A stretch of 64,000 nucleotides of DNA from Rhodococcus sp. KRD162 (GTDB lineage Bacteria > Actinomycetota > Actinomycetes > Mycobacteriales > Mycobacteriaceae). The notes beneath the pieces were generated by a model, which worked only from the letters and a program-made list of their open reading frames with translations, was not told where the DNA came from and made no database searches. The DNA is taken from contig NZ_JABFAU010000003.1 in assembly GCF_017168335.1 (NCBI RefSeq), forward strand, positions 647,561-711,560, written 5' to 3'. Positions 33,429 to 46,210 of the stretch are shown one piece after another. The position numbers and the translations under genes were made by a program. The first letter of the stretch is position 1. The number at the start of each line of letters is the position of its first letter.

Positions 33429-34643
33429 GTGAACAACCCCCTCACCGGAGTCATGGGTGCCGTGGCATCCGAAAATCCAGAGTCGGCCAAGGAAGACAAG
33501 TCGAAGCTCGTCGCGAACAAGGGCGCTCAGTTCACGTCCTACGACGTCGATGCGTTCGAGATTCCGTCCGGCCGTGATGAGCTCTGGCGTTTCACGCCGC
33601 TGCGTCGACTGCGCGGCTTGCACGACGGTTCCGCGGTGGCCGACGGCGCTGCGCAGGTCACCGTCGGCGCACCGGATTCGGTGACCGTCGAGACGGTAGG
33701 CCGAGACGACGACCGCCTCGGCAGGGCTGGAGTTCCCGCCGATCGCATTGCGGCGCAGGCGTTCTCGGCATTCACCGGCGCAACTGTCGTCACCGTGCCC
33801 AACGAGGTCGAGGTGGCCGATCCCATCGAGATCACCGTCGACGGGCCCGGCCCCGACCGGATCGCGTACGGGCACGTTCAGATCGAGCTCGGCACATTCG
33901 CTCGCGCAACCGTCGTGATCGATCAGCGCGGTAGCGGCACGTACGCCGAGAACATCGAGTTCGTACTGGGAGACAGCTCGCAGCTGCACGTGGTGCTGAT
34001 TCAGGACTGGCAGTCCGACGCCGTACACGTCGCGGCTCACCATGCGATGCTCGGACGCGATGCCGTGTTGCGGCACTACAACGCAAGCCTCGGCGGAGAC
34101 CTGGTGCGCATCAGCCCCACTGTGCGTTACAGCGCACCCGGCGGCGACGCGAACATGCTCGGCCTGTACTTCGCCGATGCGGGCCAGCACCTCGAGCAGC
34201 GACTGCTGGTCGATCACTCGGCTCCGCACTGCAAGTCCAACGTGATGTACAAGGGTGCACTGCAGGGCGAAGTGGGCCCGGGCAAGCACGATGCGCACAC
34301 GGTGTGGATCGGCGACGTTCTCATTCGAGCCGAGGCCGAGGGAACCGAGACCTACGAGCTCAACCGGAACCTGGTACTCACCGACGGCGCTCGCGCCGAT
34401 TCGGTACCCAACCTCGAGATCGAGACGGGCGAGATCGTCGGTGCCGGCCACGCCAGCGCCACCGGTCGCTTCGACGACGAGCAGCTGTTCTACCTGCGTG
34501 CTCGCGGTATCTCCGAGGAGGTGGCCCGCCGACTGGTGGTTCGCGGCTTCTTCCACGAGATCATCGACAAGATTCCGGTCGCTGCCGTCCGCGAGCGCCT
34601 GGACGCTGCCATCGAGACCGAACTCGCCATCGTCGGCGCGTAG
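33429..34643 (+). CDS. sufD: Fe-S cluster assembly protein SufD
   Basis: Partner of SufB in the SufBC2D scaffold. 404 residues with the N-terminal ELWRFTPLRRLRGL, central ENIEFVLGDSSQLHVVLIQDW and the shared C-terminal motif HASATGRFDDEQLFYLRARGISEEVARRLVVRGFF. Sequence is related to SufB but shorter. GTG start immediately after the sufB stop; sufC begins 40 nt after its end. Confidence 0.95.
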   Translation: MNNPLTGVMGAVASENPESAKEDKSKLVANKGAQFTSYDVDAFEIPSGRDELWRFTPLRRLRGLHDGSAVADGAAQVTVGAPDSVTVETVGRDDDRLGRAGVPADRIAAQAFSAFTGATVVTVPNEVEVADPIEITVDGPGPDRIAYGHVQIELGTFARATVVIDQRGSGTYAENIEFVLGDSSQLHVVLIQDWQSDAVHVAAHHAMLGRDAVLRHYNASLGGDLVRISPTVRYSAPGGDANMLGLYFADAGQHLEQRLLVDHSAPHCKSNVMYKGALQGEVGPGKHDAHTVWIGDVLIRAEAEGTETYELNRNLVLTDGARADSVPNLEIETGEIVGAGHASATGRFDDEQLFYLRARGISEEVARRLVVRGFFHEIIDKIPVAAVRERLDAAIETELAIVGA

Positions 34644-34683
34644 GTCCCACCCGAACCTTTCTCGACTGCACAAAGGAACTTTG

Positions 34684-36755
<2,072 letters not shown>

Positions 36756-37244
36756 ATGCGGATGGAACAGATGTATCAGGAAGTGATCCTCGATCACTAC
36801 AAACACCCGCACGGCCGTGGGCTCAGAGAGCCGTTCGGCGCGCAGGTTCACCATGTGAACCCCACCTGCGGCGACGAGGTCACGCTTCGCGTGCACATCG
36901 AGAACGGGACCGTCGTAGATGTTTCGTACGACGGCCAGGGCTGCTCGATCAGCCAGGCAGCGACCTCGGTTCTCACCGATCAGGTCGTCGGCCTGACGGT
37001 GCCGGACGCGCTGAACACGGTCGACGCATTCAGCGAGATGGTCGGTGGCAGAGGTAACGTCGACGGTGACGAGGACGTCATCGGTGACGGGATCGCGTTC
37101 GCCGGGGTGGCCAAGTACCCGGCCCGCGTGAAGTGCGCGTTGCTGGGATGGATGGCTTTCAAGGACGCGGTTGTTCAAGTAATGGACGCAGGTTCGGCAG
37201 CCCCAACGGGTGAGTCGGCACTTTCCGGAGGACAGCAATCATGA
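36756..37244 (+). CDS. sufU: Zinc-dependent sulfurtransferase SufU
   Basis: Accepts sulfur from SufS in Gram-positives. A 162-residue IscU-like protein with the zinc cysteines in NPTCGDEV, GQGCSISQAATS and RVKCALLGW plus the aspartate in PTCGD, and YQEVILDHYKHPHGRG at the N-terminus. Starts directly after the sufS stop and overlaps the next gene by 4 nt. Confidence 0.95.
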   Translation: MRMEQMYQEVILDHYKHPHGRGLREPFGAQVHHVNPTCGDEVTLRVHIENGTVVDVSYDGQGCSISQAATSVLTDQVVGLTVPDALNTVDAFSEMVGGRGNVDGDEDVIGDGIAFAGVAKYPARVKCALLGWMAFKDAVVQVMDAGSAAPTGESALSGGQQS

Positions 37245-37603
37245 CCGATGCAACAGAAACCACCCCGGCGGAATTGACCGCCGAGGAAATCAAGGTGCTC
37301 GAGGACCTCGAAGAAGCAATGCGCGATGTCGTCGATCCCGAGCTCGGGATCAACGTCGTCGATCTGGGACTGGTGTATGACATCAAGATCGACGCGGAGG
37401 ACATCGTCACCGTCGATATGACGCTCACCTCGGCGGCGTGCCCGTTGACCGATGTCATCGAGGACCAGGCGCGGGGAGCGCTGGTGCGCAGCGGACTGGC
37501 CGCGGACCTGAAGATCAACTGGGTCTGGATGCCGCCGTGGGGTCCCGACAAGATCACCGACGACGGCCGCGAACAGCTGCGGGCACTCGGCTTCACCGTC
37601 TGA
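37241..37603 (+). CDS. sufT: SufT-like Fe-S assembly factor (MIP18/DUF59)
   Basis: A 120-residue DUF59 protein: EAMRDVVDPELGINVVDLGLVYDI, TLTSAACPLTDVIEDQARGAL (the single conserved Cys) and NWVWMPPWGPDKITDDGREQLRALGF. Proteins of this family help maturation of Fe-S proteins. Last gene of the suf operon, overlapping sufU by 4 nt; homologue of Rv1466. Convergent with ku 21 bp away. Confidence 0.9.
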   Translation: MTDATETTPAELTAEEIKVLEDLEEAMRDVVDPELGINVVDLGLVYDIKIDAEDIVTVDMTLTSAACPLTDVIEDQARGALVRSGLAADLKINWVWMPPWGPDKITDDGREQLRALGFTV

Positions 37604-37624
37604 TTCGAGAACTGGCCGGCTCGG

Positions 37625-38587
37625 TCACGCGCCCTTTGCTTCAGCGTTTTTCGAGTCGGCGTTCTTGTCCTCGGTCTTGCTACGAGTCGTATTCTTCGCT
37701 GCGGCCTTCTTGGCCGGAGTCTTCTTCGCCGCTGCTTTCTTGGCGGGTGCCTTCTCGGCCGAAGCCGACTTCGATGCCTGCGAGGATCCCGGTTTCGCGT
37801 TCTTACCGGCGGCCTCGACGCTGCGCTGAAGCGCAGCCACCAGGTCGACGACCTCGGCATCCTCGCTGTCGTCGTCTTTGTCCGTCTCGGTGTGGATGAC
37901 TTTTTCGCCGCCGTTGGCGAGCGTCTCGTCGATGAGTTTGCGCAGCTCGATCTGGTAGTCGTCGGTGTATTCGGTTGGGTCGAATTCCGAGGACATGCTC
38001 TCCACCAGCGATGTCGCCATCTTCACTTCCTGCGGCCGCGCCGATGCCGCATCCTCGAGCGAAGGGAACTCTGCGGCCCTGACCTCGTCGGGCCACAGCA
38101 GAGTCTGGATCACCAACACGTCATCGCGTACTCGCAGCGCGGCGAGTCGGGTCTTCTGCCGCAGCGTGAAATGCACCAGCGCGGTGCGTTCGGTTTCCTC
38201 CAGCGTCTCCCGCAGCAGCACGTATGCCTTCGGGGACGAGGAGTCCGGCTCGAGGAAATAGCTCTTGTCGTACAGAATCGGATCGATCTGCTCGGTCGGC
38301 ACGAACTCGAGAACCGGAATCTCGTGCTTCTCCGCGGCCGGAAGTTTGTCGAAGTCGTCGTCGGTGAGAATCACGCGTTCGCCGTCGGGGGAGTCGTAGG
38401 CCTTGTCGATATCGGCGAACTGGACGGACTTGCCGCATTCTTGGCAGATGCGGTCGTATTTGATGCGGCCGCCGTCCTTGGCATGCACCTGATGGAACCG
38501 GATGTCGTGTTGCTCGGTGGCGGAGTAGACCTTGACCGGGACGTTGACCAGTCCGAAGGCGATCGAGCCCTTCCAAATGCTGCGCAT
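37625..38587 (-). CDS. ku: Non-homologous end joining protein Ku
   Basis: Binds DNA ends and recruits the LigD repair ligase. A 320-residue protein with a Ku core: MRSIWKGSIAFGLVNVPVKVYSAT, HQVHAKDGGRIKYDRICQECGKSV, KSYFLEPD and LVHFTLRQKTRLAALRVRDDVLVIQTLLWPDEVR. The C-terminus (about residues 270-320) is a lysine/alanine tail with AKK/PAKKAAAKK repeats, as in other actinobacterial Ku proteins, where such tails aid DNA threading. No ligD is in the window. In M. tuberculosis ku is elsewhere (Rv0937c), so this locus differs. Confidence 0.93.
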   Translation of the reverse strand: MRSIWKGSIAFGLVNVPVKVYSATEQHDIRFHQVHAKDGGRIKYDRICQECGKSVQFADIDKAYDSPDGERVILTDDDFDKLPAAEKHEIPVLEFVPTEQIDPILYDKSYFLEPDSSSPKAYVLLRETLEETERTALVHFTLRQKTRLAALRVRDDVLVIQTLLWPDEVRAAEFPSLEDAASARPQEVKMATSLVESMSSEFDPTEYTDDYQIELRKLIDETLANGGEKVIHTETDKDDDSEDAEVVDLVAALQRSVEAAGKNAKPGSSQASKSASAEKAPAKKAAAKKTPAKKAAAKNTTRSKTEDKNADSKNAEAKGA

Positions 38588-38639
38588 GTGTCCATGATCG
38601 CCGACGGGGCGTCCGTGTGTCGACCGTTGGGACGAAAAG

Positions 38640-39785
38640 TCAACGGCTGTGCAGTGGTCGCGCTACCGTGCGCGCGATAGCAATCCTGGCGGAGGGCGAC
38701 AGTGTGGGAAACATCTTCAGCATCGCGGTCATAGTGCCGACAGCGTCGTCGTGTCCGGAGAGATACGAGCGCTGCAGTTCGACCGGAAGCGAGAAGAAGC
38801 TGGAGAAGAACTGCGGCACCATCTCCGGTTGGAGATTCAATGCGGTGCGGAGCCCGAGATTACGGAGCTTCTGAACCGTCCACAGGCGCACCGGGTACCT
38901 TCGCCGCGACCGGGCACCGCCGCGGAACCGCTCGACCAGCTGATCCGCTGAGGCGAGCGATGCTGCCACGCTGTATCCCGTCGCCGGGTGCATCAGATTC
39001 GATCGAGAACCGAACAGAACCGGACCGCCTCGGCCGGCTCGCAGCCGTGACCGTGGTGGCGGTTCGACCGAGAAACGCACTCGTTCGACGTCCTCGTTGC
39101 CGGTCGGTTGCAGGTTGCGGTGGGTCAGCCGATGGAGCAATCGGGTCCGGAGAACCGCGAGATCGAGAGCGGGCCGCCCCACCAGACAGGTCTCTTCGAG
39201 CAGGATCCGATCCTCGTCGAGCGCAACGGCGTACAGAAAGCTGGGTGCTTCGTCGGGGTGCGCGCCGTTGTCGTTGCGCCAGTCCATGAACCAGGCGTCC
39301 GAGCCTTCGAGGATCGGTTCGCCGCGTCGTCGCTCGAAGACGAGGCCGTATGCCGTCTGCTGCGCGAGGTCGCGGGAATCGAGCGTTCCGCGGGCGTCGA
39401 CGACGTGGCCGGCATCGAGGGTCGTCCCATCGGCCGTCGTCACGCGAGATCCTGTGACGTCGATGGCCGTCCCTGCCAGTACTCGCACCTGGTCGATGGT
39501 CAGGGCTGTCTGCAACGCACGGGTGTCCAACACGCAGTACATGCGATCGATGATCCGGCGGCGGTCGGTCCATACCGCAGGCTCGGCGGCCCGCGATGCG
39601 ATCGTCGATTCCGGTAGCCACGACGGCAGCTCGTCGGCCCAGGCCGCGTACGTCGGCGTCCAGGTCCGCATCGGGTGCGGGTCGAGGGCGACCACATCCA
39701 GGCCCGCGGCGGCGCAACGATGCGCGAGGGCCCTGCCTGCCGGGCCGAGCCCGACCACCGCGACGTCGGCCGAAAGCTTGCTCAC
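38640..39785 (-). CDS. Lycopene cyclase family protein
   Basis: Likely converts lycopene to a cyclised carotenoid. A 381-residue flavoprotein of the CrtL type: N-terminal dinucleotide motif VAVVGLGPAGRALAHRCAAAGLDVVALDPHPMRTWTPTYAAW, FADPHVVDARG-like GHVVDARGTLDS, and ILLEETCLVGRPAL, the signature EET motif of lycopene cyclases. Similar single-gene CrtL cyclases occur in Rhodococcus. It overlaps the SDR gene by 4 nt (GTGA) and shares its transcript. No crtE, crtB or crtI lies nearby. Confidence 0.82.
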   Translation of the reverse strand: MSKLSADVAVVGLGPAGRALAHRCAAAGLDVVALDPHPMRTWTPTYAAWADELPSWLPESTIASRAAEPAVWTDRRRIIDRMYCVLDTRALQTALTIDQVRVLAGTAIDVTGSRVTTADGTTLDAGHVVDARGTLDSRDLAQQTAYGLVFERRRGEPILEGSDAWFMDWRNDNGAHPDEAPSFLYAVALDEDRILLEETCLVGRPALDLAVLRTRLLHRLTHRNLQPTGNEDVERVRFSVEPPPRSRLRAGRGGPVLFGSRSNLMHPATGYSVAASLASADQLVERFRGGARSRRRYPVRLWTVQKLRNLGLRTALNLQPEMVPQFFSSFFSLPVELQRSYLSGHDDAVGTMTAMLKMFPTLSPSARIAIARTVARPLHSR

Positions 39786-40567
39786 ATTCCGCCGGTGGCG
39801 AGCAACCCACCGTCCACACGCACGGTCTCACCGGTGATCCACGAGGAAGAGTCCGAGGCGAGGAAGGCGACCAGCTGAGCCACGTCCTCGGGGTTCCCGA
39901 GGCGCTTCATCGGGTAGCCGGCCGATGCTGCGTCCTCTCCGCCTGCGACCAGGGCCTCCGCGAACTTGGTCTTCACAACCCCCGGTGCGACGGCATTGAC
40001 GCGGATCTTCGGGCCCAGCTGCCAGGCAAGTTCCTCGGTGAGGCGGATCAGGGCGGCCTTGGATGCTCCGTACGCAGCAATCACGCCGGTGGAGCGGATT
40101 CCCGCCACACTCGCGATATTGACGACTGCGCCGCCGTGTTCGCCCATCCAGGCGTGAAAGGCCTGCTGGACGAACCCGAGAGTGGCCACGACGTTGGTGT
40201 CGAAGATTTTGCGCACACCCTCGAGGTCTGCGTCCATCAGCGATCCGTAGACCGGGTTGATTCCGGTGTTGTTGACGAGGATGTCCAGCGAACCGAATGT
40301 CTCGATGGTCTTCGCCACCGCGCTGCGTCGGTGCTCCGGGTCGCCCGCGTTGCCGTCGAGCGCGAGAACGGCGTCGCCCAGTTCGGCTGCCGTCGCCGTC
40401 AGAGGTTCGCGTTTGCGTGCGGTGATCGCCACGTTCGCGCCGCGGGCGAGAAGCTCGGCGGCGATGGCTCTGCCGATGCCGCGGCTGGCTCCGGTGACGA
40501 GTGCGGTGCGTCCGGTGAGATCGAGGGTGGTGCTGGATGTGGTGCCTGTTTCGGGAGCGTCGGTCAT
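39782..40567 (-). CDS. Short-chain dehydrogenase/reductase
   Basis: A 261-residue SDR: cofactor motif LVTGASRGIGRAIAAELLARGA (about residue 22), NTG in LVNNTGINPVYG, catalytic Ser in VVNIASVAGI and YGASKAALIRL (YxxxK), and the C-terminal GETVRVDGGLLATGGM. Substrate unknown; the 3-oxoacyl reductase type is likely by similarity. Translationally coupled to the lycopene cyclase. The minus-strand hexamer TAACGT (plus-strand 40575-40580) lies 7 nt before the ATG, so its mRNA could be leaderless. Confidence 0.85.
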   Translation of the reverse strand: MTDAPETGTTSSTTLDLTGRTALVTGASRGIGRAIAAELLARGANVAITARKREPLTATAAELGDAVLALDGNAGDPEHRRSAVAKTIETFGSLDILVNNTGINPVYGSLMDADLEGVRKIFDTNVVATLGFVQQAFHAWMGEHGGAVVNIASVAGIRSTGVIAAYGASKAALIRLTEELAWQLGPKIRVNAVAPGVVKTKFAEALVAGGEDAASAGYPMKRLGNPEDVAQLVAFLASDSSSWITGETVRVDGGLLATGGM

Positions 40568-40722
40568 CGATCAGACGTTACCGGTGTCACCGTGGATCCT
40601 GGGGTAGGGCATGTCGATGCTGAGCTAAAATGGAAGTTTGCTGTGCCGCCCTGGCGGTACGGCTGTGTTCGCTCGTCGGTCGACGGGCGAGGATCTGTAC
40701 GGCAATCGCTAGGAGCTCACGC
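40568..40722 (+). promoter_or_regulatory. Structured leader upstream of the ABC-F gene
   Basis: Holds a candidate -10 TAAAAT at 40626-40631, an 11-bp hairpin (40640-40650 with 40653-40663, two wobbles), an 8-bp hairpin (40671-40678 with 40681-40688, one wobble) and an AGGAG at 40711-40715. No clear -35 was found. Leaders with stem-loops are common for ABC-F genes that respond to ribosome inhibitors. Confidence 0.45.
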
Positions 40723-42354
<1,632 letters not shown>

Positions 42355-42372
42355 GCCCGGCATCGGTCCTGC

Positions 42373-42939
42373 TCAGTCTCGTCGGCGGACCGACTCCTCG
42401 ACCAGATCGAGGATTGCCGCCAGGTTCGTTCCGCCTTGCCCGGACGCGATGCGGGCCACCAAGCCGTCGAGGACGAGATCGAGATAATCGGCCAGGACGT
42501 CGTTGGGTACGTCGTCACGTAGCCTTCCGGCCGTTTTCTGACGCTCCAGTCGTCCGAGTGTGGCGTCGGTCAGTTCTGCCGATCGCTCGGCCCAGCTGGT
42601 CCGAAAATCGGCGTCGGTGCGCAATCTACGGGTGATCTCGAGCCGCGTCCCCAGCCACTCGAATTGCTCGGGGCGATCGAGCATGTCTCGCATCACCTGG
42701 ACCAGACCCTGAGTAGCGGCAACCTCGGCCATGCGCCGGGCGTCTTCCTGCGCCAACGCCAGAAAGAGGCCGTCCTTGTCTTTGAAGTGGTGAAAAATTG
42801 CTCCACGCGACAAGCCGGTCGCCTCTTCGAGACGCCGTACCGTGGCACCCTCGTAGCCGAATTCGCCGAAGCACTTGCGCGCGCCGTCGAGAATTTCGCT
42901 CCGGCGAGCGGCCAGATGGTCTTCGCTGACCTTGGGCAC
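42373..42939 (-). CDS. acnR: TetR-family repressor, AcnR-like
   Basis: A 188-residue TetR regulator with the N-terminal helix-turn-helix (residues 10-55, SEILDGARKCFGEFGYEGATVRRLEEATGLSRGAIFHHFKDKDGLFLAL) and a C-terminal ligand domain. It lies directly downstream of acn on the same strand, the arrangement known for AcnR, the aconitase repressor of Corynebacterium glutamicum, and an operator matching the AcnR consensus lies upstream of acn. Start is a GTG. The 114-bp gap from acn carries a hairpin, so it may be partly uncoupled from acn. Confidence 0.88.
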   Translation of the reverse strand: MPKVSEDHLAARRSEILDGARKCFGEFGYEGATVRRLEEATGLSRGAIFHHFKDKDGLFLALAQEDARRMAEVAATQGLVQVMRDMLDRPEQFEWLGTRLEITRRLRTDADFRTSWAERSAELTDATLGRLERQKTAGRLRDDVPNDVLADYLDLVLDGLVARIASGQGGTNLAAILDLVEESVRRRD

Positions 42940-42979
42940 GTGTCGATTCCTACTTTCGATGGACAGGCCCCGACCGATA

Positions 42980-43025
42980 CGGCGATGGGCCCGGAAACAC
43001 GATCACGGTTCCGGGCCCATCGCTG
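42980..43025 (-). terminator. Hairpin between acn and acnR
   Basis: A stem of 15 perfect base pairs (42982-42996 with 43009-43023), extendable by a G-T wobble and a C-G pair to 17, closes a 12-nt loop. It lies about 30 nt after the acn stop (43054). No T tract follows on the minus strand, so it may attenuate rather than fully terminate, reducing acnR relative to acn. Confidence 0.65.
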
Positions 43026-43053
43026 TGCGAGGCGTACGTCAGACGACGTGTAC

Positions 43054-45864
43054 TCAGCCTCTGATCATGTTGCGCAGCACGTACTGCAGGATGCCGCCGT
43101 TGCGGTAGTAATCGGCTTCACCCGGGGTGTCGATACGAACGACGGCGTCGAACTCGACCTTGGTGCCATCGCTCTTGGTGGCGGTGACGGCCATGGTCTT
43201 CGGCGTCGTGCCCTCGTTCAGCTTCGCGACGCCGACGATGTCGAAGGTCTCGGTGCCGTCGAGCTTGAGCGACGACGCGCTCTCACCGGCCGGGAACTGC
43301 AGGGGAACGACGCCCATGCCGATGAGGTTGGAGCGGTGAATGCGCTCGAACGACTCGGTGATGACGGCCTTGACGCCCAGGAGCGAGGTGCCCTTGGCCG
43401 CCCAGTCACGGGAGGATCCGCTGCCGTACTCCTTGCCGCCCAGGACGACCAGCGGGATGCCGGCCTTCTGGTAGTTCTGCGACGCGTCGTAGATGAAGGA
43501 CTGCGGTCCACCGTCCTGCGTGAAGTCACGGGTGTAGCCACCCGAGACGTCGTCGAGGAGCTGGTTCCTGAGGCGAATGTTCGCGAAGGTTCCGCGAATC
43601 ATGACCTCGTGGTTACCGCGCCGCGAGCCGAGCGAGTTGTAGTCCTTGCGCTCGACACCGTGCGAATCAAGGTACTGCGCCGCGGGCGTACCCGACTTGA
43701 TGGGACCGGCCGGGCTGATGTGGTCGGTGGTGACCGAGTCGCCGAGCAGTGCCAACACGCGGGCACCGGTGATGTCCTCGACCGGGGCCGGGTCCATCGT
43801 CATGCCGTCGAAGTACGGAGGCTTACGCACGTACGTGGACTCGGGGTCCCACTCGAACGTATCGCCCTCGGGAGTCGACAGGTTCTGCCACCGGCTGTCG
43901 CCTGCGAAGATGGTCTCGTAGGACTTGCTGAACATGTCCCGGTCGATCGAGGACTGGATGGTCTCCTCGATCTCCTGTGCGGACGGCCAGATGTCCTTCA
44001 GGAACACGGGATTGCCCTCGTGGTCCTCGCCCAGTGCGTCGGTCTCGAAGTCGAAGTCCATCGTGCCCGCCAGGCCGTACGCGATGACCAGCGGCGGCGA
44101 AGCCAGGTAGTTCATCTTCACGTCGGGGGAGATGCGGCCTTCGAAGTTGCGGTTGCCCGACAGCACTGCGGTGACCGAGAGGTCGTTGTCGTTGATCGCC
44201 TTCGAGATCGGCTCGAGCAGTGGACCGGTGTTGCCGATACACGTGGTGCAGCCGTATCCGCCGAGGTAGTAGCCGAGCTTCTCGAGGTACGGCCACAGGC
44301 CGGCCTTCTCGTAGTAGTCGGTGACGACCTGCGAACCGGGTGCCATGTTGGTCTTGACCCAGGGCTTGGTGGACAGGCCCTTCTCCACGGCGTTGCGAGC
44401 GAGCAGTGCCGCGCCGAGCATGACCGACGGGTTCGAGGTGTTGGTGCAGGAGGTGATGCCTGCAACCACGACGGCACCGTGATCGAGAACGAATTCCCCG
44501 GCCTCGTCGGTGGTGACCCGGATCGGCTTGCTCGGGCGGCCTTCGGAACCGTAGGCGGCAGAGCGAACGTCGACCGAGTCCTCTTCGGCGAAGCTCAGCG
44601 ATGCGGAATCACTGGCCGGGAACGACTCGTCGAGTGCCTCGTCGAGCTTGGTCTCACCCTCGTGCGCCGGGTGGTTCTCCTCGACGTAGTTGTGGATGTC
44701 CTTGCGGAACGCAACCTTGGAATCGGACAACAGGATTCGGTCCTGCGGGCGCTTCGGGCCTGCGATGGACGGGACGACCGTGTTCAGGTCGAGCTCGATG
44801 TACTCGGAGTACACGGCCTCGTTCTTCGGGTCGTGCCACATGCCCTGTTCCTTGGCGTACGCCTCGACGAGAGCGAGCTGCTCGTCGCTGCGGCCGGTGA
44901 GGCGCAGGTAGTTGATGGTCTCCTCGTCGATCGGGAAGATCGCTGCGGTGGAACCGAACTCGGGGCTCATGTTGCCCAGGGTGGCGCGGTTCGCGAGCGG
45001 AACCTCGGCCACGCCCTCGCCGTAGAATTCGACGAACTTGCCGACGACGCCGTGCTTGCGCAGCATCTCGGTGGCGGTCAGCACCACGTCGGTGGCCGTG
45101 ACGCCGGGCTGGATCTCACCGGAGAGCTTGAAACCGACGACGCGGGGGATGAGCATCGAGACCGGCTGGCCGAGCATGGCGGCCTCGGCTTCGATGCCGC
45201 CGACGCCCCAGCCGAGCACGCCGAGGCCGTTGACCATCGTCGTGTGCGAGTCGGTGCCGACGCAGGTGTCCGGGTAGGCCTGGCCCTTGCGGGTCATCAC
45301 GGTCGGTGCCAGGTATTCGATGTTGACCTGGTGCACGATTCCCATGCCGGGCGGGACGACCTTGAAGTCGTCGAAGGCGCCCTGGCCCCAACGCAGGAAC
45401 TGGTATCGCTCGCCGTTGCGCTCGTACTCGAGGTCGACATTGCGCTCCAGTGCATCCGCTCGGCCGAAGACGTCGAGGATGACCGAGTGGTCGATGACCA
45501 TGTCGGCGGGGGAGAGGGGGTTGACCTTGTTGGGGTCGCCGCCCAAGGTGGTGACGGCTTCACGCATCGTCGCAAGGTCGACGATGCACGGCACACCCGT
45601 GAAGTCCTGCATGATGACGCGCGCGGGGGTGAACTGGATTTCGATGCTCGGATCGGCGGATGGGTCCCACGATGCGATCGAGCGAATGTGGTCGGCGGTG
45701 ATGTTGGCACCGTCCTCGGTGCGAAGGAGGTTCTCCGCGAGGACCTTCAGTGCGTAGGGCAGCTTCTCGGCACCGGGCAAGGCCGACAGTCGGAAGATCT
45801 CGTACGAGTTCTCGCCGACTTCGAGGGTGCCCTTTGCACCGAATGAATCATTACTTGCGGTCAC
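43054..45864 (-). CDS. acn: Aconitate hydratase A
   Basis: Interconverts citrate and isocitrate in the TCA cycle with a [4Fe-4S] cluster. The 936-residue IRP/AcnA-type protein has [31 protein letters not shown] [14 protein letters not shown], the cluster cysteines in [14 protein letters not shown] and [28 protein letters not shown] and [12 protein letters not shown] in the C-terminal swivelling domain. Start is a GTG at 45864. Regulated by AcnR (see operator at 46008-46023). Its SUF-dependent cluster fits the nearby suf operon. Confidence 0.97.
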   Translation of the reverse strand: MTASNDSFGAKGTLEVGENSYEIFRLSALPGAEKLPYALKVLAENLLRTEDGANITADHIRSIASWDPSADPSIEIQFTPARVIMQDFTGVPCIVDLATMREAVTTLGGDPNKVNPLSPADMVIDHSVILDVFGRADALERNVDLEYERNGERYQFLRWGQGAFDDFKVVPPGMGIVHQVNIEYLAPTVMTRKGQAYPDTCVGTDSHTTMVNGLGVLGWGVGGIEAEAAMLGQPVSMLIPRVVGFKLSGEIQPGVTATDVVLTATEMLRKHGVVGKFVEFYGEGVAEVPLANRATLGNMSPEFGSTAAIFPIDEETINYLRLTGRSDEQLALVEAYAKEQGMWHDPKNEAVYSEYIELDLNTVVPSIAGPKRPQDRILLSDSKVAFRKDIHNYVEENHPAHEGETKLDEALDESFPASDSASLSFAEEDSVDVRSAAYGSEGRPSKPIRVTTDEAGEFVLDHGAVVVAGITSCTNTSNPSVMLGAALLARNAVEKGLSTKPWVKTNMAPGSQVVTDYYEKAGLWPYLEKLGYYLGGYGCTTCIGNTGPLLEPISKAINDNDLSVTAVLSGNRNFEGRISPDVKMNYLASPPLVIAYGLAGTMDFDFETDALGEDHEGNPVFLKDIWPSAQEIEETIQSSIDRDMFSKSYETIFAGDSRWQNLSTPEGDTFEWDPESTYVRKPPYFDGMTMDPAPVEDITGARVLALLGDSVTTDHISPAGPIKSGTPAAQYLDSHGVERKDYNSLGSRRGNHEVMIRGTFANIRLRNQLLDDVSGGYTRDFTQDGGPQSFIYDASQNYQKAGIPLVVLGGKEYGSGSSRDWAAKGTSLLGVKAVITESFERIHRSNLIGMGVVPLQFPAGESASSLKLDGTETFDIVGVAKLNEGTTPKTMAVTATKSDGTKVEFDAVVRIDTPGEADYYRNGGILQYVLRNMIRG

Positions 45865-46007
45865 TTCAGCTCCACTCGTCTATGCGGCACACCGCCGACG
45901 GGGCTGTGTCGACGGTTGAAGCGAGGCATTGTCCGAGGGTCTCGGCCTCGATTCTCGGGCTGAGAGTTCGGGGCGGACGCTCGATCGATGTCTCGTTGGA
46001 AGTCTAA
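45865..46007. promoter_or_regulatory. Leader of acn
   Basis: About 143 bp between the acn start and the AcnR-type operator. It would be the long 5' untranslated region of acn; I see no stem-loop strong enough to call a riboswitch. A TTAGACT next to the operator could be part of the -10 on the minus strand (plus-strand 46001-46007). Confidence 0.4.
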
Positions 46008-46023
46008 CAGTACGCTTGTCCTG
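46008..46023 (-). promoter_or_regulatory. AcnR-type operator upstream of acn
   Basis: Read on the minus strand the site is CAGGACAAGCGTACTG, an exact match to the AcnR consensus CAGNACnnnCGTACTG that I recall for the C. glutamicum acn promoter. It lies 144-159 bp before the acn start and next to a TTAGACT -10-like element. AcnR is encoded just downstream of acn, so the pair forms a closed repressor circuit. Confidence 0.75.
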
Positions 46024-46210
46024 TGAAGACCTGCGGTCCGAGTCTCCGGGTGTGTCGAGAGACGAACCCGCATGACGATCCTCACGCAGTGGTCCGCGCC
46101 GCGCAATGAAGGGCGTCCTCAGTTTCGATGTCGATGCCGCAGGCCTACCCGGCCGGGCCGAGACCGTCACGTAGGGTTCGACTCGATTGTTCCTACCGAC
46201 TGGACGAGAG
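46024..46210. promoter_or_regulatory. Remainder of the acn / DUF6676-type intergenic region
   Basis: No gene and no further operator is recognised. It must hold the promoter of the plus-strand gene at 46211, whose start codon is preceded by GACGAGAG. Confidence 0.35.

Noticed and set aside
42664-45846. 1060-residue plus-strand open frame opposite acn
   Set aside because: Complementary to the aconitase gene, rich in Arg, Gly and Asp repeats with no homology; the real gene is on the minus strand.
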